Shown piece after piece: positions 37,010 to 47,018 of a DNA stretch of 64,000 nt. Each line of letters starts with the position of its first letter. Within the stretch, counting starts at the first letter, position 1. Below the pieces are notes generated by a model. That model did not search any database and had not been told where the DNA came from. It was given only the letters and a program-made list of their open reading frames with translations. Source of the stretch: Streptomyces sp. NBC_00442 (GTDB lineage: Bacteria; Actinomycetota; Actinomycetes; Streptomycetales; Streptomycetaceae); assembly GCF_036014195.1 (NCBI RefSeq), contig NZ_CP107918.1, forward strand, positions 434,001 through 498,000. The letters are read 5' to 3'. The position numbers and the translations under genes are program-made.

Positions 37010-37482
37010 AGCCGCTCCGCCAGTCGTTCGAGCAGGGACAGCGCCGCCACGAGTTCGCGCCGCTCGGCGAGGGTCAGTTCGGCCTCGATCGCGCTGGCGA
37101 GGCCCTGCACGGACTCCGACCTCCGGTCCAGGATCACCGTGCGTCCGGCATCGGTCACCCTCATCACCACCCGGCGCCGGTCGGACGGGTCCGGCTCCCG
37201 GCTGACGAGCCCCTTGTGCTCGAGCGCGGCCAGCGTCGTGGCCATGGCTTGGGGCCTTACGCGTTCCAGCTCCGCGAGCGCCCCCGGGGAATCGGGCCCT
37301 TCCCGCTCCAGGCGGGCCAGCACGGACACCTCCGACAGGGTCGTGTCGCCGACGGCGTGCGCCCGGCGCAGCTTGCGGGCGATCCGGCCGACGGCCAGGC
37401 GCAACGTCGCCGCCACCTCACCGGGGTCTTCGGGGCCGGTCGTGCGCTTGGCGCCTTCCGCGGAAGGTATGACGTGATCCAT
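37006..37482 (-). CDS. MarR-family transcriptional regulator
   Basis: 158 residues. Winged helix about 45-110: VGDTTLSEVSVLARLEREGPDSPGALAELERVRPQAMATTLAALEHKGLVSREPDPSDRRRVVMRVT. The PSDRRRVVMRVT wing is classic for MarR. Expected to repress itself and the exporter it is fused to in one operon. The ATG has no ribosome site; a strong AT-rich promoter ends 8 nt before it, so the transcript may be leaderless. Repressor binding to the dyad at 37490-37519 would give autoregulation. Confidence 0.93.
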   Translation of the reverse strand: MDHVIPSAEGAKRTTGPEDPGEVAATLRLAVGRIARKLRRAHAVGDTTLSEVSVLARLEREGPDSPGALAELERVRPQAMATTLAALEHKGLVSREPDPSDRRRVVMRVTDAGRTVILDRRSESVQGLASAIEAELTLAERRELVAALSLLERLAERL

Positions 37483-37490
37483 GAATAGTT

Positions 37491-37519
37491 ACAATAGACT
37501 TATCAAGTTGTCGTAACAA
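37491..37519 (-). promoter_or_regulatory. Promoter and dyad controlling MarR-exporter operon
   Basis: On the minus strand TTGTTA (37519-37514) and TATTGT (37496-37491) are separated by exactly 17 nt, with 8 nt to ATG 37482. It is the most AT-rich stretch nearby. GTTAC and GTAAC arms lie around both boxes, and TTGTTACGACAA forms a short dyad, a likely MarR operator. Confidence 0.65.
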
Positions 37520-37794
37520 GATGCACTCCGGGCGCCCGGGGGGGGCCGAGGGCAGGAGCGCGTCCGCACCGCCCACGACCGGTGCCCGGCACCCGCAGCC
37601 CCGCACCCGTCGCCCGTCGCCCGGAAATTCGTGCTCACGAGCAAAATGCGACCCCCACGCCCCGCCCGACACCGCTTTTCCTCCGCCGACCGGAAGGACA
37701 CAAAGGGCGAGTATCGGAAAGTCACCGTCATCGCAAACCCTTCCCCACTCCCCCTTCCGTCCCACCCACAGCAAATTCACAGCTACGCACAAAT
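37520..37794. other. Intergenic 275-nt stretch, no gene seen
   Basis: Between the MarR operator and the terminator. GC drops in the centre (GCAAATTCACAGCTACGCACAAATAAAACG), and there is no ribosome site or conserved frame on either strand. Confidence 0.4.
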
Positions 37795-37851
37795 AAAACG
37801 GCGCGGCGCCGCCCGTCGAAAATTCCGACGAGTGCCGCCGTGCCGTTTTTT
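37795..37851. terminator. Strong bidirectional rho-independent terminator
   Basis: AAAACGGC and GCCGTTTTTT form the outer stem; GCGGC/GCCGC and CGTCG/CGACG continue it inwards around an AAAATT loop. U-runs flank both sides, so it terminates both the minus-strand secreted protein gene (stop 37906) and any plus-strand transcription. Confidence 0.8.
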
Positions 37852-37905
37852 ATGACCTCTTGAGCGAGGGCTCGCCAACTCTTTGCGCGAGCAGGACGGG
37901 ATTAA

Positions 37906-38172
37906 TTAACGGTGACAGACCTTGTGCGCCTTGTGCCAGGTCTTGGTCCAGTACCCCGGGTGCACCTTGCCGTGCCGGTCACGCCTGGGCTTGTGCCAGG
38001 TCTTCGTCCAGTACCCCTTGACCACGTGGCACTTCTCCTTGCCGTGAGCCGCGGCCGCGACCGTGTGCTGCGGCGCCGCCTCGGCGACACCGACCGAGGA
38101 GAAAGCCACGCCCGCGGTGAGTGCCGCAGTTGCCGCACCGAGAGCGATCACACGCTTGACGCCTACCATCAT
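37906..38172 (-). CDS. Small secreted protein with duplicated aromatic/basic motif
   Basis: 88 residues. A signal peptide (MMVGVKRVIALGAATAALTAGVAFSS, cleavage near AEA-AP) leaves about 54 residues rich in Lys, His, Trp. The segment GYWTKTWHKP-RRDRHGKVHP-GYWTKTWHKA shows a perfect GYWTKTWHK duplication 19 residues apart, flanked by two cysteines (CHVVKG and KVCHR) that may form a disulfide. The His/Trp content suggests metal or polyanion binding; I do not recognise a family. The ATG has GGGG 7 nt upstream. Terminator 37795-37851 follows. Confidence 0.75.
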   Translation of the reverse strand: MMVGVKRVIALGAATAALTAGVAFSSVGVAEAAPQHTVAAAAHGKEKCHVVKGYWTKTWHKPRRDRHGKVHPGYWTKTWHKAHKVCHR

Positions 38173-38406
38173 GACGCCACCCCTTCTGTTCTTTTAACAC
38201 CGTCCGACGAGTGGGACAACGACAGTTTTATCACCGATGCCTCTGCGGAATACGAGGGCCGCTCGGGCGCGCGGGAGCATGACGCAGTTGCGAGTCAACC
38301 CACGCGCGCCCCGGAAAAGCGACCCCTCTTCCATCGACGCTTTGCCGGTCTGTCCCTTACGGATCGACGTAAAGTGCGGGGACATGTCATAAACAGAAAT
38401 AACAAA
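38173..38406. other. Intergenic stretch, no gene seen
   Basis: 234 nt between the secreted-protein gene and the terminator of the next one. AT-rich promoter-like sequence near 38200-38230 (GTGGGACAACGACAGTTTTATCACC) lies upstream of the secreted-protein gene; no open frame is supported. Confidence 0.35.
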
Positions 38407-38446
38407 GGGCGGCGCCCGCGGCCCTCAAGGGGTGCGGGCGCCGCCC
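38407..38446 (-). terminator. Rho-independent terminator of small membrane-protein gene
   Basis: GGGCGGCGCCCGC and GCGGGCGCCGCCC form a perfect 13-bp stem with a 14-nt loop, followed on the minus strand by TTTGTTATTT. It lies 20 nt behind the TAG at 38466. Confidence 0.85.
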
Positions 38447-38465
38447 TCTGGGCCGGCGGACGCGA

Positions 38466-38639
38466 CTAGCGCCGGCGGCGTCCGGACCAGCCGGCGCCGA
38501 TGCCCGCCACGTGGAGGGCCAGCACGGCCAGCCCGAGCAGCATCACGTTCGTGGACGTGAACACATGGTTGGTCGACATGTCCGCAGCGTTGATGAGGAA
38601 CGCGATCACGAACAGTACCGCCGCGCCTATGGCCAACAT
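38466..38639 (-). CDS. Small two-helix membrane protein
   Basis: 57 residues, too small for routine prediction. MLAIGAAVLFVIAFLINAAD is a first transmembrane helix, then MSTNHVFTSTN as a short loop, VMLLGLAVLALHVAGIGAGW as a second helix, and a basic WSGRRRR C-terminus on the cytoplasmic side. GAGGAG lies 6 nt before the ATG, and a very strong terminator follows, so it is clearly transcribed as its own unit. This helix-loop-helix type occurs widely in Streptomyces; function unknown. Confidence 0.8.
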   Translation of the reverse strand: MLAIGAAVLFVIAFLINAADMSTNHVFTSTNVMLLGLAVLALHVAGIGAGWSGRRRR

Positions 38640-38729
38640 GGCATCTCCTCTTCCCGGTTGATGCCCTCCGAGTGCCCCCTCTCATCAGCAGGAACCCCCC
38701 TGGAAGGGCCCGGCCCGCCGACGCGGCCG

Positions 38730-40025
38730 TCAGGCGGTGCTCAGCGGGTGGGCCGCCGTGGCCGAGCGCGGGGGCCAGGCCCGCGGGGCGAGGATCCCGA
38801 GGACGTAGGCGCGGGCCACGAGCGCGGGGCGGGTCGCGGCGCCCAGTAAGTCGCGCAGGCGGCTCAGGTGGTAGTCGACCGTCTGCCGGGACAGGTTCAG
38901 GGAGGTGGCGATGTCGCCGTTGCTGCTGCCCTCCGCGAGGAGGGACAGGATGCGGACCTGCGCGGCCGTGAGCGACGGGTGGGCCTCGTGGGCGAGGCTG
39001 TGGTGGGTGACCACGGCCCACACGTGCCGGGCGCGCGCCGTGGCCTGGCCCACCGTCGTCAGATGCAGCTGGGCGCGGCGCTGGCGCCCCTGGGCGTCGA
39101 TGAGCACCGCGTACGTCTCGACCCGTCTGGTGCGGCGCGCTATCAGCCCGTTCCACCTGCGGTGCAGCCGGTCGAGACCGGGCTCGGGTGCCAGCAGGGT
39201 GTGTGCGCGCCGGCCGACCAGGTCGGGCAGGCTCAGCCGGAACAGGTCGGCGGCCGCCGAACTCGCCTGTACCACGCGCCCGTTCGCCGACAGCAGGGCG
39301 CAGGGCAGGCCGCTGTGATCGCGCAGCGCCTGGAGACTGTCCTCGGCCTCCTGCCGCTGCACCGTGGCCCTCAGGTGGTCGGTGATGTCCACGTAGATCC
39401 CTGCGACGCAGGTGTGCGCGTTCTCCCGCACGGGGAAGCGGTGGCCCACGGCCTGGCCCGCGCTGCCGTCCGGGCGCCGGTAGTCAAGGGTGTGGCGCAC
39501 CGGGGTGCCCCGGGTGAGGATCTCCTGGTCGAGGGCGCGGAACTGGGCCGCTTCGGCGGGAGCGTCGACGTCCTCGATGAACTTGCCGACGACGTCCTCG
39601 GGAACGGTGCCGTAAAGGTGCGCGTAGGCGTGGTTGGCCCACAGGTAGCGGCCGTGGCGGTCCCGGATGAAGGCTGCCGCGGGCGCCAGGTCGACGAGGT
39701 CGGCGAAGGCGGCGTAGCGCCGGGGAGCGCCGGGGTGGGTGTCGACCTCGACGGCGAGTCCGCGCGTGCGGCTGGGGGCGCTGCTCCCGTCGAGGGGCCA
39801 GCTCACGTCGAAGGTGCGGCCGTCGAACCTGGCCTGCCAGCGGCCGTCCTGGGGCGGGTGCCCCGGGTCGGCGAGTTCCTGGCGCATCCGGTCGAGGAAG
39901 CGTTGTGCCGTGCCCGTGTCGGCGAAGGCGCCGCCTCCCCGCTCCCGCACCTGCCAGGGTTCGTCGACCTCCCACCAGAAGACGGGAAGGTCTTCGAGCA
40001 GTGCCTTGAAGCTGGAATCGTTCAC
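38730..40025 (-). CDS. PAS-domain LuxR-type transcriptional regulator
   Basis: 431 residues. N-terminal region unknown (1-110), a PAS domain at about 115-220 with AAFIRDRHGRYLWANHAYAHLYG and FIEDVDAPAEA (PAS_4-like), a second PAS-like segment at about 240-340 (LLSANGRVVQASSAAADLF), and a C-terminal LuxR HTH (about 360-420): LTAAQVRILSLLAEGSSNGDIATSLNLSRQTVDYHLSRL. GTG 40025 has GGAGAG about 8 nt upstream. It is divergent from the ATP-grasp operon and likely controls it, sensing an intracellular ligand or redox state. Confidence 0.88.
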   Translation of the reverse strand: MNDSSFKALLEDLPVFWWEVDEPWQVRERGGGAFADTGTAQRFLDRMRQELADPGHPPQDGRWQARFDGRTFDVSWPLDGSSAPSRTRGLAVEVDTHPGAPRRYAAFADLVDLAPAAAFIRDRHGRYLWANHAYAHLYGTVPEDVVGKFIEDVDAPAEAAQFRALDQEILTRGTPVRHTLDYRRPDGSAGQAVGHRFPVRENAHTCVAGIYVDITDHLRATVQRQEAEDSLQALRDHSGLPCALLSANGRVVQASSAAADLFRLSLPDLVGRRAHTLLAPEPGLDRLHRRWNGLIARRTRRVETYAVLIDAQGRQRRAQLHLTTVGQATARARHVWAVVTHHSLAHEAHPSLTAAQVRILSLLAEGSSNGDIATSLNLSRQTVDYHLSRLRDLLGAATRPALVARAYVLGILAPRAWPPRSATAAHPLSTA

Positions 40026-40453
40026 AGCGGTCTCTCCGTCCGTATGCAATCCGTACGCAGTCGGCTGACGCACTGTCACGTTGCGATGGGTATCCCGTCC
40101 CGGCCCCGGGCATGCTCGGTTCTCGGCCGAAGTGGCGGCCGGGCGTGCGTGCTCGGGGAACGTGCGCGGTGGCCCGACGCGGGCCGCGACTCAGGCATTT
40201 GCCTGAACGGCAGGCGTCCCCCGTGGCGTTGCGGACGTCTGTCGCGTGGTCCCCTTGAGTGTGCGGGTGACCACGCTCCGACACATACGCCGGGGTGTTC
40301 CCCGCACCCGGTGCATCCGATGCGCATCCCGGTCCCCACGCCGGCGCATACGGCGACACACGCGATGCGTACAGCGACACGTGCGATGCACGGCACGCGG
40401 CCGATCATGCGGCCGATCACGCGACCAACACGGACGAATGGAGACGAACTTCA
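40026..40453. other. 428-nt divergent promoter region with repeats
   Basis: No gene in this region. It has near repeats GCGACACRCGCGATGC around 40353-40388 and GCGGCCGATCA twice near 40402-40420, plus a perfect 16-bp palindrome at 40191-40206. It drives both the PAS-LuxR regulator and the ATP-grasp operon. Confidence 0.55.
40191..40206. promoter_or_regulatory. Perfect 16-bp palindrome, operator candidate
   Basis: TCAGGCATTTGCCTGA has 7-bp arms and a 2-nt centre. It lies 166 nt from the PAS-LuxR start and 248 nt from the ATP-grasp start, in the shared promoter region. Confidence 0.5.
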
Positions 40454-41827
40454 GTGAGCAAGGTGCTGTTAGTGCATGCCAAGGGTGGTCCGCCGCTCGG
40501 TCACGTCCTGTCCCGGACGGCCGCGCGGGCGGAGGTGCACCTGCTGGCGCTCAGCGCTCTTCCTCCCTCCGTGGCGGGCGCCGCCCGGGGACTGTGTGCC
40601 TCGGTGGTGACGCCTGCCGACGCCGAGCGCGCCGACCTGGTGTCCCTGATCGTCACGCGGGCGAGGGCCGTGGGAGCGGAAGCGGTGCTCACCTTCTCCG
40701 AGTACGCGGTCGTCGCCGTCGCCGAGGCGTGTGAGACGCTCGGCCTCGCGGGGGCCGGCGCCGCCGCGTCGCTCGCGCGCGACAAGCGCCTGATGCGCCG
40801 CACCTGGCACAGGGGCGGCCTGTCGCAGCCCGAATTCCGCGCCGTCGACACCGAGGCCGACCTGCACGAGGCGGCCCGCGCACTGCGCTTCCCGCTGCTC
40901 CTGAAGGCTGCCTGGAGCGCCGGCTCCACCGCACACCAGATCATCCGGGCACCGCACGAGGTGTCCGCCGCATGGCGCCGCTCCCGTGAAGTGATGGCCG
41001 AATCGGCCCAGTTGGGGTACGCGGAGCTTCATGTGGCCGAGGCCCAGGGCCACTTCGTGGTCGAGGAGATCGTGACCGGGACCGCGGCCGACTGGTTCGA
41101 GGAGCCGGGCTGGGGCGACTACGTCAGCGTCGAGGGAGTGGTGGCGGACGGCACGTTCCACCCGGTCTGCCTCAGTGGCCGGATGCCCACGGTCGAACCG
41201 TTCACCGAACGCGCCGGCATCACCCCCGCCCTGCTGGCGCAGGACGCCCAGGACCGCGTGGTGGCACTCGCGCGCGAGGCCGTCGACGCCCTCGGGCTGC
41301 GGGACTGCGGGACGCACACGGAGATCAAGCTCGGCGGCGACGGCCAGATGTGGCTGATCGAGACGGCCGCCCGCTTCGGTGGCGCGATGACGGTGCCGCA
41401 GATCGAGGACGTCTTCGGGCTCGATCTCGTCGGCATGCTCGTCGACCACCTTCTCGGCCGTACGGTGCGGTGGCCCGAGCGGGCCCTCACCCCGGCGCAG
41501 GCCCGTGGCGCGGCGGGCTCCCTCGTCGTCCTCGCGGTCGACGGCCAGGGCGAGGCCTGGCGGGACCGCAAGGTGTGGGACTTCCCTGCGATCGCCGACG
41601 AGGTGTCCTTGAGCCGGGGCAGCGAGCTGTCGGTGGTCGCGGAGAGTTCGCTGGCCGACGGCACCGTCGTTCCGGTCTACGACCCGGCGGGCGGCGCCAA
41701 CACCATGGCGGCCCTGTGTCTGCTCTCGGCCACCGACGCGCGCACCGTGCTGCGCGACTTCGAGACGCTGGTGGACGCCCTCCCCCACGTTCTGCCCGCC
41801 GCCGCGCCCGAGGAGGTCCGCGCGTGA
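40454..41827 (+). CDS. ATP-grasp carboxylate ligase
   Basis: 457 residues. An N-terminal Rossmann-like domain (VLLVHAKGGPPLGHVLSR), then ATP-grasp: LLLKAAWSAGSTAHQII (about 155), VVEEIVTGTAADWF, and the metal-binding end HTEIKLGGDGQMWLIETAARFGG (Glu, Glu and Asn/Arg region). The family makes amide or thioester bonds through acyl-phosphates; here it is related to carboxylate-amine ligases such as dipeptide synthases. The stop overlaps the next GTG (GTGA). GTG 40454 has GGAGACG about 10 nt upstream. It is the first gene of a three-gene operon. Substrates are unknown. Confidence 0.85.
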   Translation: MSKVLLVHAKGGPPLGHVLSRTAARAEVHLLALSALPPSVAGAARGLCASVVTPADAERADLVSLIVTRARAVGAEAVLTFSEYAVVAVAEACETLGLAGAGAAASLARDKRLMRRTWHRGGLSQPEFRAVDTEADLHEAARALRFPLLLKAAWSAGSTAHQIIRAPHEVSAAWRRSREVMAESAQLGYAELHVAEAQGHFVVEEIVTGTAADWFEEPGWGDYVSVEGVVADGTFHPVCLSGRMPTVEPFTERAGITPALLAQDAQDRVVALAREAVDALGLRDCGTHTEIKLGGDGQMWLIETAARFGGAMTVPQIEDVFGLDLVGMLVDHLLGRTVRWPERALTPAQARGAAGSLVVLAVDGQGEAWRDRKVWDFPAIADEVSLSRGSELSVVAESSLADGTVVPVYDPAGGANTMAALCLLSATDARTVLRDFETLVDALPHVLPAAAPEEVRA

Positions 41828-43829
41828 CCGCCCAGATGTTCGCCGGCCCCGCCGAGCCCGGCACGGACCGTACGGTCGTCGGCGAGAACCTGTCCCTGCC
41901 GCTGTTCCGCACCCTGTCGGGAGTGCTCGCGGGCCACCCGTACCTCAAGGTCGTCGTGGATCGCGTCGAGAACACCTGGCACCTGCTCGACACGGCGGCG
42001 CACCCCTTCCACGTCAACTACATAGCCACCCGCGTCCTCGGCATGGAACTCGCCCAGCTCGACGCGGAACTCGACGCGTTCAACGCCTCCGTCTACATGG
42101 ACCCCGCGCGCCGCTTCCTGCTGGGTGTGCTGTCCCTGCACACCGACGAGGACACGGAGGGCCGCGAGCGCACGTTCCTCGTCCTGGAGACGACCGAGGC
42201 CGACACCATGAACGGTGAACTCCTCGGGTTCTTCTACGAGTTCGTGCGGGAACGGGTCGACGGCCGGTTCCCGGTACTGCTCAAGCCCGCCAACCACGGG
42301 CAGGAGGAGGAGCTGGCCGCGATCAGCGAACTGCGCGTGCCGCGCATCCTGAGCCACGAACTGTTCGGCTCGCGGACCCGCACACCCCTCAACCCGGGCG
42401 AAGCGACCGGACGGCTGCGGTACTTCCGGACCGGCGCGCAGTACGCGGCCGCGGAGGCCGGACTCGGCTGGGCGGACATCGTGGCCATGCCGTGCCTGCC
42501 GGACGACGTGCCCCGGGTGGCCGGATTCCTCAACACCGCGCCGATCACGCCGCTTTCGCACACCAACGTGCTGGCCTCCGGCTGGGGGATCCCCAACGCG
42601 ATCGTGCGCGATCTGGACGAACTCGTCGAGAAGGACGGCTTGGACGGCGCGTGGGTGCGCTACCGGGTGGGCGAGGAAGAGATATCCCTGGAGCGCCTCG
42701 ACCGGGAACCGGAGCTGCGGGCGCCGGCCTGGCACCAGCAGCGCATCCGGCTGGAACCCCCGCTGCTCGAAGACGCCCCCGTGCTCTCCCTGCACCGGCT
42801 GCGCGCCGCCGACAGCGACCGGTACGGCACGAAGGCCGCCAACCTGGGCGAGCTGCACCACGTCCTGGACAGCCGCACGGCCGACCTGACCGCCTTCTAC
42901 GGCCGGCCACGCCCGCCGCGCGAGGACCTGTACGGCCACCTAGCCACCCGGCTCGGCCTCACCGACCCGACGACCGCCGAACTCCGGTCCCGCGCCGCCG
43001 ACTTCGTGGCCTCGACGGTCGGCGCTCCGGAGGGCGTCGCCCTCCCCTTCTCCCTCCAGCAGCACTTTCTCGCCTCCTCGCCCGCCCTGCAACAGGGCAT
43101 CGGCAAGCTGAAGATGGCCCTGGAACTCGACGCGACCGACGTCCTGGACTCGCTCTGCCTCCAGCTCCAGCAGCTGATCCGGCACACGCCGGTGCCCGAG
43201 TCCGTCACCCGGCAGATCGGCCAGGCCTTCCCCACCCCGCCGGCCGCGACCGGACGCCTGGTGGTGCGGTCCTCGTCGAACGCCGAGGACCTTCCGGGGT
43301 TCTCCGCGGCCGGGGTCTACGACTCCGTCACCACGGTGCGCGGCACCGGTGAACTCCTGGACGCGGTACGCCAGGTGTGGGCCTCCCTGGTGTCCCCCCG
43401 CAGTGTGCGGCTGCGCCACCAGGTGGGGATATCCCTCGACGACACGTACATGGGAGTGATCATCCAGGAGTATGTGCCGGCCGCGCTCGGCGGTGTCCTG
43501 GTGACGTGCGACCCGACCCGCCGGGCGGACTTCCGCAACGTCTACCTCAACTGCTCGCCCGGCTCGCCGGAACAGGTCGTCGACGGCTCGGTCCTGCCGC
43601 AGCAGTACCTGTACAACGTGGTGGAAGGGGGCGGGCGCACCGTAGCGCTCGGCTCGTGGGGCGACGGGCTCCCGGTCTCCACCCGGGCCCGCCTGGCCGA
43701 CCTGTCCCTGACCGGGCGGCTCCTGCAGTCCCACTTCAGCGAGACCGACGTCGACCGGCCGCTGGACATCGAGTGGCTGATGACCGAGCGGGGCGACTTC
43801 CGGCTGGTCCAGATCCGCCCGTACGCGCT

Positions 43830-43833
<4 letters not shown>
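41824..43833 (+). CDS. PEP-synthase-like phosphotransferase with permuted His and ATP-binding domains
   Basis: 669 residues. Residues 235-260 contain PLSHTNVLASGWGIPNAIV, a phosphohistidine (swivelling) motif with candidate His 246. The PPDK_N/ATP-grasp domain follows: YGTKAANLGEL (334-344), VRSSSNAEDLPGF (481-493), QEYVPAALGGVLVTCDP (548-564) and the C-terminal DIEWLM...GDFRLVQIRP (648-667). In PEP synthase and pyruvate phosphate dikinase the ATP domain comes first; the order His-then-ATP is as in glucan water dikinase. The N-terminal 230 residues are unassigned. It could phosphorylate a product or intermediate. It overlaps both neighbours by 4 nt. Confidence 0.82.
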
Positions 43834-45284
<1,451 letters not shown>

Positions 45285-45307
45285 CGCCGCGTCAATCACG
45301 CGGCCGC

Positions 45308-45961
45308 TCAGCGTGACAGGCGCCCGAGGAGTTCGACGAGGCTCACCGGCAGGAACGCGGGCCGGTGGGGCTGTTCGACCTGGTACGGCACGTAACCGAG
45401 GGAGGCGGCGACCTGGACCTCTTCGGTCGTCTCGGCCTGGTAGACGAGCACGCAACGCCCCGACGCGGCTTGCGCGCGCTGCCACAGGACGGGGGCCGGT
45501 TTGCGTTCCGCGTCGGTACGCGGGGTGAGGATCCGGTCGCCGAAGTCCTGCCAGGCGAAGGGCGCGGAGCCCCGCCAGGTGGCGTCGACCTCCCGCTTCA
45601 GCCGGGCGGCACGCTCGGAGTCGGTCGCGCCCCAGGACGGCGGGACGTTGGTGATCAGGCCGACCTTGACGTGGTGCTCACGCAGGGCCCGCAGATAGGC
45701 GGCAGCACCCGGCAGATAGCTGGTGCTGCCGTCGTCGGCCGTGTGCACCAAGGTCTCGCCCAGGTCGAAGTAGATGACGGGGCAGGCGTGTTGAGCGCTC
45801 GGCGACGCGGCGGAGCCGATGGCGGCGCGGTCGCTCGTGGCACGGCCGCTCGTGCCGACGGGCGCCGCCGCGCTCACCGTGGCACAGAGCACGGTCGACG
45901 CGAGGGCCGCCCCCAGCGCGAGGCTCGCCCGCCTTAAGCCCTTGGAAGTGGATCGGTCCAT
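45308..45961 (-). CDS. Secreted HAD-like phosphatase
   Basis: 217 residues. A signal peptide MDRSTSKGLRRASLALGAALASTVLCATVSAAAP precedes a HAD-like domain. VIYFDLGETLVHT supplies the nucleophile Asp in a DxGxT motif; the second Asp of the usual DxD is missing (Gly). LITNVPPSWG is motif II (T/S), KPAPVLWQRA and RCVLVYQAETTEEVQVAASLGY resemble motifs III and IV. The catalytic site may thus be weak. ATG 45961 has GGGGGA 8 nt upstream; ATG 45976 would add five residues. It converges with the MFS operon. Confidence 0.75.
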   Translation of the reverse strand: MDRSTSKGLRRASLALGAALASTVLCATVSAAAPVGTSGRATSDRAAIGSAASPSAQHACPVIYFDLGETLVHTADDGSTSYLPGAAAYLRALREHHVKVGLITNVPPSWGATDSERAARLKREVDATWRGSAPFAWQDFGDRILTPRTDAERKPAPVLWQRAQAASGRCVLVYQAETTEEVQVAASLGYVPYQVEQPHRPAFLPVSLVELLGRLSR

Positions 45962-46126
45962 GGCGTAATCCCCCATCGTTGTGCGCGTCGCGAGGGCGTG
46001 GCGTGCGACGACTGTCCGGTACATGACATGCAGCTGCGGCAGAGTCTCTCACGTCGTCTCTCACGTCGTGGCCGAAAACTCCTGGGATCCCGCGTCACCG
46101 TGCCCATTCCGAACCGGTACGCGACA

Positions 46127-46741
46127 TCAGCCCCGGAGACTCGAACGCACCACGGGCGTCACCCGCAGTCCGGCGATCAACGTCTCGGCCAGTCGGCGTG
46201 CGTCGTAACGGGGATCACTCTCCGCGCCGATGCACAAGTTGCCGATCCCGCGCATGAGTTCGTAGGCGGTGACGTCGGAGCGGACCTCTCCGGCGGACGC
46301 GGCGGATTCGAGCAGCTGGGCGCAGACGGGCACCAGACGGTCGAGGAAGTAGGTGTGCAGCGCGTCGAAGGCCGGGTTGTCGGAGTGCAGCACGGTGGCG
46401 AGTCCGTGCTTGGTGACCAGGAAGTCGACGAAGAGCCCGGCCCAGTGTCCCAGTGCGGCGTACGGGGTCGGACCGACGGCGAGGAGAGCGGGGCCGGCCT
46501 CGGCGCAGGCGTCGACCTGGTGCCGATAGACGGCGACGATGAGCTCCGCGCGCGTCGGGAAGTGGCGGTAGATCGTGCCGAGACCGACGCCGGCGCGGGC
46601 CGCGATGTCGCGTACGGGCGCCTCCACCCCCGAGGTGACGAAGACCTCGGCGGCCGCGTCCAGCAGGGCTTCCTTGTTGCGCCGGGCGTCCTTCCTCTTG
46701 GACTGCGCAGCGGGCTCGGCACCCTGGTCGCTGTCTTTCAC
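46127..46741 (-). CDS. TetR/AcrR-family transcriptional regulator
   Basis: 204 residues. N-terminal HTH about 18-65: RNKEALLDAAAEVFVTSGVEAPVRDIAARAGVGLGTIYRHFPTRAELIVAVY, a textbook TetR fold. The C-terminal ligand domain is all helical. GTG 46741 has GGAG upstream. It is divergent from an aldo/keto reductase with 277 nt between; two palindromic operators at 46838-46877 fit autoregulation and control of the reductase. The reductase substrate or an oxidised aldehyde might be the inducer; this is inference. Confidence 0.92.
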   Translation of the reverse strand: MKDSDQGAEPAAQSKRKDARRNKEALLDAAAEVFVTSGVEAPVRDIAARAGVGLGTIYRHFPTRAELIVAVYRHQVDACAEAGPALLAVGPTPYAALGHWAGLFVDFLVTKHGLATVLHSDNPAFDALHTYFLDRLVPVCAQLLESAASAGEVRSDVTAYELMRGIGNLCIGAESDPRYDARRLAETLIAGLRVTPVVRSSLRG

Positions 46742-46837
46742 CGCACTCCTCCACTCATCTCGGCACCGCCCGCGGTCGAGCCCGTCCGCGCCACCTTCGA
46801 CGCGACCCGGCGCTTGTGCGGCGTCACCCCTAGCAAA

Positions 46838-46877
46838 ACGGAACCATGTTCCGTATTGTTTCCGGAACGAGGTTCCG
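46838..46877. promoter_or_regulatory. Twin palindromic operators for the TetR regulator
   Basis: ACGGAACCATGTTCCGT (46838-46854) is a perfect dyad with 7-bp arms. CGGAACGAGGTTCCG (46863-46877) is a second one with 6-bp arms. Both share the half-site CGGAAC and lie in tandem in the divergent TetR/reductase promoter region. TATTGT between them may be a -10 box. Confidence 0.8.
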
Positions 46878-46960
46878 CTTCGCTCATGATGTCAGAGCGG
46901 GCCCCGTCATCCAAGTGATGCGCAGCCGTGCACAGCCATGCGCTGCCACCACCGCAACGC

Positions 46961-46990
46961 ACCGCCATGGACCGCCATGCACCGTCATGG
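46961..46990 (+). repeat. Decamer tandem repeat before the aldo/keto reductase
   Basis: Three consecutive 10-bp units, ACCGCCATGG, ACCGCCATGC and ACCGTCATGG, with more degenerate copies upstream from about 46921. They end 28 nt before the reductase ATG; role unknown, although each unit carries an ATG. Confidence 0.6.
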
Positions 46991-47018
46991 CGTTCGATCA
47001 GTGGGGAGACACACGGTC

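Noticed and set aside
46921..46990. Possible CRISPR-like repeat array of ACCGCCATGG units
   Set aside because: Units are 10 bp, tandem and without spacers, so it is a short tandem repeat only.
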